NCBI GenBank assembly: GCA_900541725.1
Contig: UQLB01000030.1
Span: 1-21,790, forward strand
Length of the DNA: 21,790 nucleotides
From: an uncultured Collinsella sp.
GTDB taxonomy: Bacteria; Actinomycetota; Coriobacteriia; Coriobacteriales; Coriobacteriaceae
Reading direction: 5' to 3'
Both the position numbers and the translations under genes were made by a program. Shown piece after piece: positions 1 to 7,055 of this stretch. Each line of letters begins with the position of its first letter. Position 1 is the first letter of the stretch. The notes beneath the pieces are model-generated. The model saw only the letters and a program-made list of their open reading frames with translations, was not told the DNA's origin and did not search any database.

Positions 1-5
1 TCGCA

Positions 6-306
6 CGGAGAGCACATTAAGTGCTCTCCGGCTCGTGCGGAACTCGCGATCGACCAAACCCCGCGCCCCACCCCGACGAGCCTCTGGCTAGCGGCAACAA
101 TCAAAACGCAACAAGGGGCTCCCCCGTTCATCAACGGGGGAGCCCCTTGCCATGTCTATTTATCAGCCCACCCGGTTTTCCAGATCAAAAAGCGAGCGGC
201 GAAGCAACGCTCGACCAGCAACGTTACCCAAGGACCCGGACAGGCGCCAAGGACAACGTCGATCGCGAGTTCCGCACGCAAAGGAGGCCACTTAATGTGG
301 CCTCCG
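6..306. repeat. 301-bp segment with 49-nt inverted termini (MITE-like or paired repeat)
   Basis: Bases 6-54 and the reverse complement of 258-306 align without gaps, 41 of 49 identical. Each terminus has a perfect hairpin with an ATTAA or TTAAT loop (6-30 and 283-305), a variable 4-nt linker, then an identical 21-nt block (34-54 and 258-278). Four of the eight differences lie in the hairpin stem and compensate each other (AG/CT against GC/GC), so the fold is kept while sequence changes. The other four are the linker. A strong hairpin lies inside at 112-149. No transposase and no clear target duplication were seen. It may be a non-autonomous element, or two oppositely oriented copies of a structured motif. 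Confidence 0.6.
112..149 (-). terminator. Strong 17-bp hairpin, probable terminator
   Basis: Bases 112-128 pair perfectly with 133-149 around a CATC loop. On the minus strand the stem is followed by a T-rich stretch (TTGCGTTTTG), fitting termination of transcripts coming from uvrD. The T tract is broken, so efficiency is uncertain. The hairpin sits inside the 301-bp inverted-repeat segment and could instead be part of that element. Confidence 0.5.
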
Positions 307-370
307 TCTTGCGCAGGACTGTCCGAGCAGGCGACCAAAGCCCCCGGCGCGCCCGCCTAGCCGGATGTAC

Positions 371-469
371 GGGTTTTCCAGGTGCGGCAGATCGGCCTGA
401 AAGAGGAGGGCATAGACCTTGAGGTCATGCCCGACGATTGAAGGCCGAGATGCCGTGCCTGGGAAAGCC
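371..469 (+). repeat. About 100-nt structured hairpin element, copy 1 (after uvrD)
   Basis: On the plus strand an outer stem (371-388 with 452-469, one bulged G) contains three G-T wobbles. It is followed by facing AGAT tetramers (389-392, 448-451), an inner stem (393-398 with 442-447), a purine-rich internal loop (GAAAGAGGAG, 399-408, facing CGACGATTGA, 432-441) and an apical hairpin (409-418 with 423-431). The internal loop can form three tandem G-A mismatch pairs separated by Watson-Crick pairs. Compared with the copy at 9854-9955, all seven substitutions in the first 38 bases lie in stems and are compensated. On the complementary strand the wobbles become A-C mismatches, so the plus strand is the likely folding strand. 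Confidence 0.7.
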
Positions 470-471
470 GC

Positions 472-3372
472 CTAGGTCAGTTTCACTATAGGTGCAAAGC
501 CCTTCATCAGCTTTTTAGTCTGGCCGGTCTTTTCGAACTGGACCTCGATCATGTCTCCGGCGACCGAGATCACGGTACCGGTGCCAAAGGTCTTGTGGCT
601 CACGGTATCGCCCGCGGCAAAGTCCTGCGACGCGCTGGCGCGATCGACCTTGCGCTCCACCGTCGGCGACACCTTGGACGACGGCTTTTTGGCTCGCGGC
701 GCGCCCGAGCCAAAAGTCGAGGCAACGCGGCCGGCGTCGGGCGAAACCCCACGATGGCGCTCGGTGCCATAAGTGCTGCCGCCAAAGAAGTCGTCAAAGC
801 TCGATCCGCCGCGCGAACCGGAACCGCCGGTCGAGCGCGTATGCGAGCCAAACACCTTGCCGCCATACATGTCCGAGCCCATACCCGAGCCAAAGGTGCC
901 GTGTCGGTCGCCGCGCTTCTCCCAGCCCGTGCCCTCAAAACCGGCAGAACCGATGCCGCTAAACTCGATGTCCTCAAACGGAATCTCGTTGAGGAAGCGC
1001 GAGCGCGGGTTGGCAGAGGTCGAGCCGTAGGTGCGACGCGTAGCCGCATAGGTCAAGAACAGGCGCTTACGGGCACGCGTGATGGCGACGTAGGCCAGGC
1101 GACGCTCCTCCTCGAGCTTGCCCGGGTCATCGCTGCCGCCAAAGTCGTGCACGTGCGGGAAGATGCCCTCCTCCATGCCAGCAACGAACACCGCCGGGAA
1201 CTCCAGGCCCTTGGCGGAGTGGATGGTCATCATGGTGATGGCATGCGTCTCGCCGGCAAGGGAATCCAGGTCGGAACGCAGGGCAAGCCACTCCATGAGA
1301 GCAGGCAGCGCCTTGCAGGTAAGCGGGCCGTAAGTACGCTCGATCTCATCGGCATGCACGGCACCCGCCGGCATCTCCGTCGATGCGGTATACGCGTTGC
1401 CCGCGATGGCGGCGGCCAGGGCATCCTGCGGAGACAGCGCTGGAGCGGCTAGGCTATCGAGCGGATTGGAACCTGCGGCATCACGCGCGCCAACGAGCGC
1501 CTCAAACGAGGACACGGGCGCGGACGGTCCCGGCTCGGGCGCAGGTGCGCTCACCACAACGGGCTCGGGCTCAGCGCCGGCCGGCACATCGGCAACACCG
1601 GCCGCGCGCAGCTCTTCTAGGCTCTCGAGCGTACCCTCGATATCCTCGTGCGTCTCCTCAAATTCGGCGGCGACGCCCAGGAATTCCTGAATGTTCTCGG
1701 CGCGGCTCTCGGACTCCATGGTGCCCTCGGCGCGGAACGCCTGCAGCAGGCCCGTCTTATCGACGATCATCTCGACGACGTCCTTGAGCTCGCCGTCCAT
1801 GCGACGGCCCTCGCGCACCAGCGACACAAAGCTCGACAGGCCGTTGCGCACCTTGGCGCTAAACATGCCGGTTTCGGCACACGCAATCTCGCAAGCCTGG
1901 AAGAACGAGCAACGGTTGTCGCGCGCCAGCTGCTCGATTTTTTGGATCGAGGTGGAGCCGATGCCACGGCGCGGTGTGTTGATGACGCGCTTGACGCTCA
2001 TCTCGTCGGCCGGGTTCACGATCATCTTAAGGTAGGCCATGACATCACGGATCTCGGCACGGTCGAAGAATCGCGTGCCGCCCACGATCTTGTAGGGCAC
2101 GCCCGCGCGCAGGAACATATCTTCGAGGATACGCGACTGGGCGTTGGTGCGGTAGAACACGGCGATATCGTCGTAGCTCGTACCCTTGGCATGCAGCTTC
2201 TCGATCTCGCCGGCAATCCAGCGGCCCTCGTCGCGCTCGTCGCTCGCCTGGAAGGCCTGGATCTTCTCGCCATCGCCCTCGGCCGTAAACAGGCGCTTGT
2301 CTTTGCGCTGCGAATTGTGACGCACCACGGCGTTGGCGGCGCTCAGGATATGGCCCGTAGAGCGATAGTTCTGCTCCAGCTTGACGGTCTTACAGTTTTT
2401 AAAGTCCTTCTCAAAGTCCAGGATATTGGTGATGTCGGCGCCGCGCCAGCTATAAATGGACTGGTCGTCGTCGCCCACGACCATGAGGTTTTGGTACTTG
2501 GCGGCCAGCAGGTTGGCGATCTCGTACTGGACGTGGTTGGTGTCCTGATACTCGTCGACGCTAATGTAGCGGAAGCGCTCCTGGTACTTATCGAGCACCT
2601 CGGGGCGGGTGCGCAGCAGCTCGAGCGTGCGCACGAGCAGGTCGTCGAAGTCCATCGCGTTGGCGGCGCGCAGGCGGCGCTCCAGCTCCAGGTAGACCTG
2701 CGCGGCCTTTTTGTCATTGGGGCTGTCAGCGGATTTGAGCATGTCCTCGGGCCCGATCATGGCGTTTTTGGCCGAGCTGATCTTGCTGCGGATCATGTTG
2801 ATGGGGAACTGCTTTTGCTCGATGCCGAGCGCCTGCATAATGTCACGCACCATGCGCTTTGAGTCATCGTCATCGTAGATGGTGAACTGGCCGGTGTAGC
2901 CCAGCAGGTCGGCGTCCTCGCGCAGCATGCGCACGCACATGGCATGGAAGGTGCACACCCACATGCCACGGGTGCCGCTTGGGATGAGTGCCGCCAGACG
3001 CTCGCGCATCTCGGCCGCAGCCTTGTTGGTAAACGTGATGGCAAGAACCTGCCAAGGCCTAACACCCAGGTCGCCGAGCATATGTGCGATGCGGAAGGTC
3101 AAGACGCGGGTCTTGCCCGAGCCGGCGCCGGCGAGCACCAGCAACGGGCCCTCGGTGGTCAGGACCGCCTCGCGCTGGGCGGGATTAAGGCTGTCGATGT
3201 CGACGAGCGGCTTGGCAGGCTTGGGCGCCGGCGCGGGAGCGTCGTAGATGTCGAGCGGAACGAGCTCGGGCTCCGGCGCAGCGGGGGCGGTGTATGCATC
3301 GAGCGGCACGGGTTCCGGCGCAGGCGGCACGGGTACCGCGGCGTTCTTTTCCCAGGGCAAGGGCTGGGTCAT
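472..3372 (-). CDS. pcrA: ATP-dependent 3'-5' DNA helicase PcrA/UvrD
   Basis: Superfamily 1A helicase that unwinds DNA in nucleotide excision repair, replication restart and removal of recombinases; cytoplasmic. The 966 residues show the Q motif (about Q66), Walker A AGAGSGKT (81-88), DEYQDTN (273-279), motif III with DDDQSIYSWRG (301-311), motif V around MTIHSAKGLEF (715-725) and motif VI in EERRLAYVAITRARKR (755-770). The last 50 or so residues resemble the Tudor-like PcrA tail known to contact RNA polymerase. The ATG at 3372 was chosen over an upstream ATG because GAGGAG lies seven bases before it. Compared with a standard PcrA of about 720-750 residues it is long. It has a Pro/Ala-rich N-terminal extension with two similar PEP-VPLD-Y units, an Ala/Pro-rich insertion of about 110 residues near 579-691, and a Gly/Ser-rich stretch before the tail. 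Confidence 0.96.
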   Translation of the reverse strand: MTQPLPWEKNAAVPVPPAPEPVPLDAYTAPAAPEPELVPLDIYDAPAPAPKPAKPLVDIDSLNPAQREAVLTTEGPLLVLAGAGSGKTRVLTFRIAHMLGDLGVRPWQVLAITFTNKAAAEMRERLAALIPSGTRGMWVCTFHAMCVRMLREDADLLGYTGQFTIYDDDDSKRMVRDIMQALGIEQKQFPINMIRSKISSAKNAMIGPEDMLKSADSPNDKKAAQVYLELERRLRAANAMDFDDLLVRTLELLRTRPEVLDKYQERFRYISVDEYQDTNHVQYEIANLLAAKYQNLMVVGDDDQSIYSWRGADITNILDFEKDFKNCKTVKLEQNYRSTGHILSAANAVVRHNSQRKDKRLFTAEGDGEKIQAFQASDERDEGRWIAGEIEKLHAKGTSYDDIAVFYRTNAQSRILEDMFLRAGVPYKIVGGTRFFDRAEIRDVMAYLKMIVNPADEMSVKRVINTPRRGIGSTSIQKIEQLARDNRCSFFQACEIACAETGMFSAKVRNGLSSFVSLVREGRRMDGELKDVVEMIVDKTGLLQAFRAEGTMESESRAENIQEFLGVAAEFEETHEDIEGTLESLEELRAAGVADVPAGAEPEPVVVSAPAPEPGPSAPVSSFEALVGARDAAGSNPLDSLAAPALSPQDALAAAIAGNAYTASTEMPAGAVHADEIERTYGPLTCKALPALMEWLALRSDLDSLAGETHAITMMTIHSAKGLEFPAVFVAGMEEGIFPHVHDFGGSDDPGKLEEERRLAYVAITRARKRLFLTYAATRRTYGSTSANPRSRFLNEIPFEDIEFSGIGSAGFEGTGWEKRGDRHGTFGSGMGSDMYGGKVFGSHTRSTGGSGSRGGSSFDDFFGGSTYGTERHRGVSPDAGRVASTFGSGAPRAKKPSSKVSPTVERKVDRASASQDFAAGDTVSHKTFGTGTVISVAGDMIEVQFEKTGQTKKLMKGFAPIVKLT

Positions 3373-3433
3373 GGGCGACTCCTCATCTGACGGACGGCGC
3401 GCCTGCGGGCAGCGCCATAGTTTGAGCCGTACC

Positions 3434-3464
3434 AGTATACCGAGCCGCGCGGACACCGACGCAA
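3434..3464 (-). promoter_or_regulatory. Possible uvrD/pcrA promoter
   Basis: On the minus strand TTGCGT (3459-3464) and TATACT (3434-3439) are separated by 19 bases, about 55 bases before the helicase start. The -10 is good; the spacing is longer than the optimal 17. Confidence 0.4.
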
Positions 3465-3511
3465 ATCACACCACGACTCCGTGCGCCACCGTCAGGCCCG
3501 CCCCAGCGGAT

Positions 3512-3544
3512 TTGGTGCATTGGGGTCAGGTTGCTTTGCACCAA
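3512..3544. repeat. Short inverted repeat, REP-like
   Basis: TTGGTGCA (3512-3519) and TGCACCAA (3537-3544) form a perfect 8-bp inverted repeat around a 17-base centre containing GGGGTCAGG. I recall similar GGTGCA/TGCACC units with a GGGGACAGG-type centre scattered in Coriobacteria, but only one copy is in this window. Confidence 0.45.
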
Positions 3545-3590
3545 TCTATTGACAATCACGGAACCGCCGATGTCATGGCCACGGTAGCGA

Positions 3591-3690
3591 GCGGCGGCCA
3601 GAGCGAACAAATTGGCATGAAAAGGGGGCGGCATAGACCTTTTGGTCATGCCACCCCCTTTGAATGACAAGTTGTCGCTCTGGTCGCCGC
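3591..3690 (+). repeat. About 100-nt structured hairpin element, copy 3 (after uppP)
   Basis: Almost the whole 100 bases folds into one hairpin on the plus strand. The outer arm 3591-3610 pairs with 3672-3690 through one G-T wobble and one bulged A. The middle of the stem has interspersed G-A mismatches, and the tip pairs a run of G with a run of C. The apical hairpin is the same as in copy 1 (GGCATAGACC facing GGTCATGCC, with the same bulged A). The flanking TGAAA and TTTGA again place a tandem G-A pair below an A-T run. The outer stem sequence is unrelated to copies 1 and 2, so kinship rests on size, orientation, position and the shared apical module. Confidence 0.55.
3620..3661 (-). terminator. 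Intrinsic terminator of uppP
   Basis: On the minus strand a G/C-rich stem (five G-C pairs plus the GGCATGACC arm, AAAA loop) is followed by TTTT, about 45 bases after the uppP stop. It forms the tip of the 3591-3690 hairpin. A-tracts and T-tracts on both sides make it potentially bidirectional. Confidence 0.7.
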
Positions 3691-3705
3691 GCAGCGTCAA
3701 CCAAG

Positions 3706-4680
3706 TTACAGGCCGAGCATAGGCTCCAGGACAAAGAAGTACGCGAGCACCACGATGCCCAGGATGATGCGGTAGACGCCGAAGCACTTGAAGTCGTGAC
3801 GGCGCACGAAGCCCATAAGCCACTTGATGGCAATGAGCGACACCACAAAGGCGACGACGCAGCCCACGCCCAGGATGGCGATTTCGTTGGTGCCGAACGT
3901 GCCGCCCTTAATAAAGTACTTGACCAGCTTGAGCGCACTCGCGCCAAACATGACGGGAATGGCCAGGAAGAACGTAAACTTGGACGCCACCGAACGCGTG
4001 CAGCCCAAAAGCAGGCCGCCGATGATCGTGGAGCCGGAGCGCGATGTGCCCGGAATCAGCGAAAGCACCTGGAAGCAACCGATACCCAGCGCGGTCTTCC
4101 AGCTCAGATCCTCGAGCGTAGTGATGGAGCCAAAGTCCAAGCTATCGTCATCGTCTGCGGCGGCAGTCGCAGCGGGCGCGGCAAAATGCGCACCGGCGGG
4201 ACGTCCGCCCGCCACCACGGCACGCGAACCAAACGAACCGGCAAGAGCAGCCTGGTCGCGCTTGTTCGCGCGCCAGTTCTCGATCACGATAAACAGCACG
4301 CCGTACACAATGAGCGCCAACGCCACGACGGGAGCATTGTAGAAATGCTCCTCCATCCAGTCGTTAAGCGGCAGACCGATCGCCGCGGCGGGAATGCAGC
4401 CGAGCACAATCTTGCCCCATAGCACCCAGGTGTCGCGACGGCCCTCCTTGCCCTTGCTGGGAGAAAACGGGTTGAGGTCGTAGAAGAACAAAACGCAGAC
4501 GGCCAAAATGGCGCCAAGCTGAATCACGACCAGGAACATATTCCAGAACGTCTCGCTCACGTTCATCTTGACGAACTCGTCCACCAAGATCATGTGACCG
4601 GTCGACGAAACAGGCAGCCATTCGGTGATGCCCTCGACCAGGCCCATGAAGGCAGATTTTAGAAGCTCAATGATATCCAA
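3706..4680 (-). CDS. uppP: Undecaprenyl-diphosphatase UppP (BacA family)
   Basis: Integral membrane enzyme that dephosphorylates undecaprenyl diphosphate, recycling the lipid carrier for peptidoglycan precursors; its activity is linked to bacitracin tolerance. The family motif EGITEWLPVSSTGHM lies at residues 16-30 (E16 and E20 are catalytic-type acids), and PGTSRSG at 210-216 supplies the phosphate-binding arginine. About seven hydrophobic segments are visible. I chose a TTG start at 4680, preceded by GAGGGGG, giving 324 residues. The ATG at 4647 would cut into the first conserved helix, and the further upstream extension has no membrane-protein character. Residues about 140-190 are an Ala/Gly/Asp-rich cytoplasmic insertion absent from the 273-residue E. 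coli enzyme. The gene appears to be monocistronic. Confidence 0.94.
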   Translation of the reverse strand: MDIIELLKSAFMGLVEGITEWLPVSSTGHMILVDEFVKMNVSETFWNMFLVVIQLGAILAVCVLFFYDLNPFSPSKGKEGRRDTWVLWGKIVLGCIPAAAIGLPLNDWMEEHFYNAPVVALALIVYGVLFIVIENWRANKRDQAALAGSFGSRAVVAGGRPAGAHFAAPAATAAADDDDSLDFGSITTLEDLSWKTALGIGCFQVLSLIPGTSRSGSTIIGGLLLGCTRSVASKFTFFLAIPVMFGASALKLVKYFIKGGTFGTNEIAILGVGCVVAFVVSLIAIKWLMGFVRRHDFKCFGVYRIILGIVVLAYFFVLEPMLGL

Positions 4681-4927
4681 AGGGACCCCCTCGTTAGACA
4701 CCCGCCGATATTGTTCTGCGGACGGTGCGGGCGATGTCCCATTATCAACCGTTGGCGGCGCGTCTGCGCCTACCCTTACCAAAAAACTCGCCCGTTCACA
4801 GAATTGCGAGCGGTCAAACCCAAATCCTTGGGTATAACTGCAACAAGATAAAGTGTCCGGCGGCCACGCATCCGCGCCCGCCCGATGCACGAGCCCCACG
4901 CCCGTGCGATAGACCAAGGAGGAAACC

Positions 4928-5365
4928 ATGAACGAGGGCTACACCAAGGTATTTGTTTCACTCGACGGTACTGAGCAGCAGGATTTTGTGCTCGCACGCG
5001 CCATCAAGGTCGCCGCGAACAACGGCGCCAAGCTGATTATCGGCCACGTTATCGATTCCACGGCACTCGAGAGCGCTGGTTCCTATCCGGTCGATCTGGT
5101 CAACGGACTGGAGGAGGCATTTAAGAACTCCATCGCCAAGCAGCTCGAAGAGGCCAAGGCCAATCCCGACATTCCCGAGGTCGAGGTCATGATTCGCGCC
5201 GGCCGCATTCGCGAGACGCTCAAAGACGAGATGCTCGACGTGGTCAAGCCCGACCTGGTGCTCTGCGGCGCTCGTGGCCTGTCCTCGATCAAGTATGCAC
5301 TCCTGGGTTCAATTTCGACGTTCCTGCTGCGCAACACCGACTGCGACATCTTGGTCGTGAAGTAG
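4928..5365 (+). CDS. Universal stress protein, UspA family, ATP-binding type
   Basis: Small cytoplasmic alpha/beta protein of 145 residues, typical for a single Usp domain. The N-terminal strand (KVFVSLDGTEQ) differs slightly from the usual VAVDGS. The C-terminal nucleotide-binding signature G-x2-G-x9-G-S is intact at G114, G117, G127 and S128, which argues for the ATP-binding subclass. AAGGAGG lies six bases before the ATG, an excellent ribosome binding site. The gene is divergent from uppP across a 247-base spacer and ends in its own terminator, so it is probably transcribed alone. Usp proteins usually rise in growth arrest or oxygen and energy stress. The specific signal here cannot be read from the sequence. 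Confidence 0.93.
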   Translation: MNEGYTKVFVSLDGTEQQDFVLARAIKVAANNGAKLIIGHVIDSTALESAGSYPVDLVNGLEEAFKNSIAKQLEEAKANPDIPEVEVMIRAGRIRETLKDEMLDVVKPDLVLCGARGLSSIKYALLGSISTFLLRNTDCDILVVK

Positions 5366-5421
5366 CAAACGTACGCCTAACGCATCGCGGAGCGCAAACC
5401 CACGTGCCCAAGTCTTCCAAG

Positions 5422-5457
5422 AGCGGGACCACCATTACGGTGGCCCCGCTTTGCTTT
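5422..5457 (+). terminator. Terminator of the usp gene
   Basis: AGCGGG (5422-5427) and CCACC (5429-5433) pair with GGTGG (5439-5443) and CCCGCT (5445-5450) around ATTAC, with one A-C mismatch, then TTGCTTT. It lies between the convergent usp and hipA genes. The minus-strand side lacks a T tract, so it mainly serves usp. Confidence 0.75.
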
Positions 5458-6745
5458 AGGCTGAGAATTGCTCCAGAACCCTCATTCTCTCAACGGAATC
5501 CGTCTGAATTTTCAGAGCGACCCGACCCAAATCTCCGGTTGCAGAGGCAAGTTCTGCAAGCTGGGCAGACACCTCTTCAGCCACTTCCGCCGCGATGTTC
5601 TTGATCATCTTGAGTGGCAGATGCAAATCTTGAGACATGAATTCGAAATCTTCAGGAGTCACCCCATCGATCACCCGGTGATCCCCAATATCAATCCCAA
5701 GATTATGGTCGTATCCCATTATCGTCGTGCAAACAATATCGTATGCAGGGGCCAACCTCTTTTCCCGCCAACTCGGACTATAAAGAAACGAATGGTTCTT
5801 GAGATGCGAGTCGCAATTCCCCAACGCATAATCGACCATTACCTGACGAGCGAACATTTGAGTATCAGCAATTACGTTAGACGATTGCTCTCTTATCAAT
5901 CGGCCGCAAAGAGCCATATAGCAGCTATCGGGACGTGTCTCGTATTTCATATACGAAGGCCAGCCAACCGCTTGGCAAAAATCCTCCTGATGCAGCCTCA
6001 GAGGCACATCGAATCCGCTCATCGACGGCGGCTCATTGCTCCAGATTCTGTCATAACGCTCGGAAAAGAACGCACCAGGAATCGTATCCGAAGCTTCTGA
6101 ACGGGCAATTTCAAGCCCAGCAGCAGACGCTGCCGTCATGCAAATTAATTCGTTGAACGGCAAATCCGGATGTTTAGTTGAAGCAATCTTGACTATGTGA
6201 GTCGAGGGGGCAGAGCCGAGCGGCAGCATCCAATCCCCCGACCCGGCCTTTTTTGCATCTTTACCGCGCGGTAAAAACCAACCGGTTTTAGACTGAGCGC
6301 CCGCCAACGACAGCCTCGAATCCTGCATATCATTTGCAATCTCAAACACTTCCGCCTTAGAAAGTGCCTCAAAATCCTCGTCTTGCAGAGGACGATAGCC
6401 CGGATCGTAGCTCGATTTCTCATCGCCGAGAAACCTCAAGGCACCAACGCACTCATCGCCCAAACGCTCGAGCATCGATAAATAGTCTGACTGGGGGATT
6501 TGAAAACGCATCGACAGCTCATGCCGAACCGGGCCCTCGGGAAGCATGCCCGAAAAGAAGGCCGAAAACTCATTGCTGGCATATGGCTCATGTCGCAAGG
6601 GAAGAGAAGCTGAGAGTGCGGCAGCATCGTCGCGTTCAAGATATCCCTCATCATATGCAAACGTCTCGTTTACGGGGTCGGCCCTCTCAAATTCTCCGAC
6701 CAGCTCAAACGTTCCCCGATACTCACGATAAACCTTTAATGCCAT
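5456..6745 (-). CDS. hipA: HipA-type serine/threonine kinase toxin
   Basis: Toxin of a type II toxin-antitoxin module. E. coli HipA phosphorylates glutamyl-tRNA synthetase and causes growth arrest and persistence; the target here is unknown. The 429 residues match full-length HipA (about 440). Recognisable parts are the N-subdomain, the mobile loop with autophosphorylatable serines (SLAGAQSKTGW, 146-156), the ATP-binding lysine in THIVKIA (K186), ERYDR (229-233), HQEDFCQ (252-258), the catalytic NCDSHLKN (D312) and the metal-binding YDI (D336). All key residues are present, so it should be active. Its ATG overlaps the end of hipB by 10 bases, indicating translational coupling. The pair is A+T-richer than its neighbours (28 of 60 G+C in bases 5701-5760 against 41 of 60 in 10321-10380), which suggests horizontal acquisition. 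Confidence 0.95.
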   Translation of the reverse strand: MALKVYREYRGTFELVGEFERADPVNETFAYDEGYLERDDAAALSASLPLRHEPYASNEFSAFFSGMLPEGPVRHELSMRFQIPQSDYLSMLERLGDECVGALRFLGDEKSSYDPGYRPLQDEDFEALSKAEVFEIANDMQDSRLSLAGAQSKTGWFLPRGKDAKKAGSGDWMLPLGSAPSTHIVKIASTKHPDLPFNELICMTAASAAGLEIARSEASDTIPGAFFSERYDRIWSNEPPSMSGFDVPLRLHQEDFCQAVGWPSYMKYETRPDSCYMALCGRLIREQSSNVIADTQMFARQVMVDYALGNCDSHLKNHSFLYSPSWREKRLAPAYDIVCTTIMGYDHNLGIDIGDHRVIDGVTPEDFEFMSQDLHLPLKMIKNIAAEVAEEVSAQLAELASATGDLGRVALKIQTDSVERMRVLEQFSA

Positions 6746-6981
6746 GAGCCGTCGCCCCTCTCCCTCAGGATCAAATCGACCCCCAAGCTGTTAGCGATTT
6801 GAAGGGTTTGGCGAAGATTGGCACCCGCCTTTCCACGCTCAAGCTCGCTCACAAAGCGCAAACTGCACTGGTTGAAATCAGCCACATCGCGTTGGGTATA
6901 ACCGAGCTTCTTCCGGCGCTCACGCAAATATGCACCGAGTTCAGCTGGGTCAAAAATCGTTCGCTCATTCCGGTCTTGCAT
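6736..6981 (-). CDS. hipB: HipB-type antitoxin, XRE-family helix-turn-helix
   Basis: An 81-residue DNA-binding antitoxin expected to dimerise, bind and neutralise HipA, and repress the hipBA promoter. A Cro/C1-type helix-turn-helix spans about residues 15-70 (LGAYLRERRKKLGYTQRDVA, then the recognition helix near SLRFVSELERG). Length matches E. coli HipB (88 residues). AGGGG lies six bases before the ATG. The upstream 75 bases hold two palindromes with the TATCC...GGATA core bound by E. coli HipB, supporting autoregulation. Antitoxin first with an overlapping toxin is the classic order. Confidence 0.94.
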   Translation of the reverse strand: MQDRNERTIFDPAELGAYLRERRKKLGYTQRDVADFNQCSLRFVSELERGKAGANLRQTLQIANSLGVDLILRERGDGSWH

Positions 6982-6990
6982 GCTAATCCC

Positions 6991-7020
6991 CTATGATTAT
7001 CCCAAACGGGATAATCATAG
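6991..7020. promoter_or_regulatory. hipBA operator O1
   Basis: A perfect palindrome: 13-base arms (6991-7003 and 7008-7020) around AAAC. It contains TATCC-N6-GGATA, close to the known E. coli HipB site TATCC-N8-GGATA. It lies 10 bases before the hipB start, overlapping the leader. Confidence 0.85.
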
Positions 7021-7033
7021 CACATCATGATGG

Positions 7034-7055
7034 AATTATCCCGTTTGGGATAATT
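7034..7055. promoter_or_regulatory. hipBA operator O2
   Basis: AATTATCCC (7034-7042) and GGGATAATT (7047-7055) around GTTT. The 20-base core (7035-7054) is exactly the reverse complement of the O1 core. Centre-to-centre distance from O1 is about 39 bases, near four helical turns, so two HipB dimers could sit on one DNA face. It overlaps the probable promoter. Confidence 0.85.

Larger units (their letters stand above)
1..471. other. Non-coding, repeat-rich region downstream of uvrD
   Basis: No credible gene is present; the reading frames here run through perfect hairpins and lack ribosome binding sites. The stretch holds two inverted copies of a 49-nt repeat, a 17-bp perfect hairpin at 112-149, and a 99-nt structured hairpin ending two bases from the uvrD stop codon. 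These are listed separately. Confidence 0.8.
3373..3705. other. Intergenic region between uppP and uvrD
   Basis: 333 bases without a gene. It holds the possible uvrD promoter, a REP-like inverted repeat at 3512-3544, and the third 100-nt hairpin element at 3591-3690 whose tip doubles as the uppP terminator. Confidence 0.75.

Noticed and set aside
171..182. GGTTTTCCAG resembling the start of the 100-nt element (372-381)
   Set aside because: The matching 3' arm is absent nearby, so a 10-base coincidence is more likely than a fourth copy.
21..422. 133-codon plus-strand frame in the left non-coding region
   Set aside because: It runs through perfect hairpins and repeats, has no ribosome binding site and no domain character.
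371..469. Integron attC-like site
   Set aside because: Long imperfect hairpins with a bulged base recall attC, but the conserved core triplets and an integrase or cassette array are missing.
5422..5457. Terminator of hipA on the minus strand
   Set aside because: The stem has no T tract on that side, so it was assigned to usp only.
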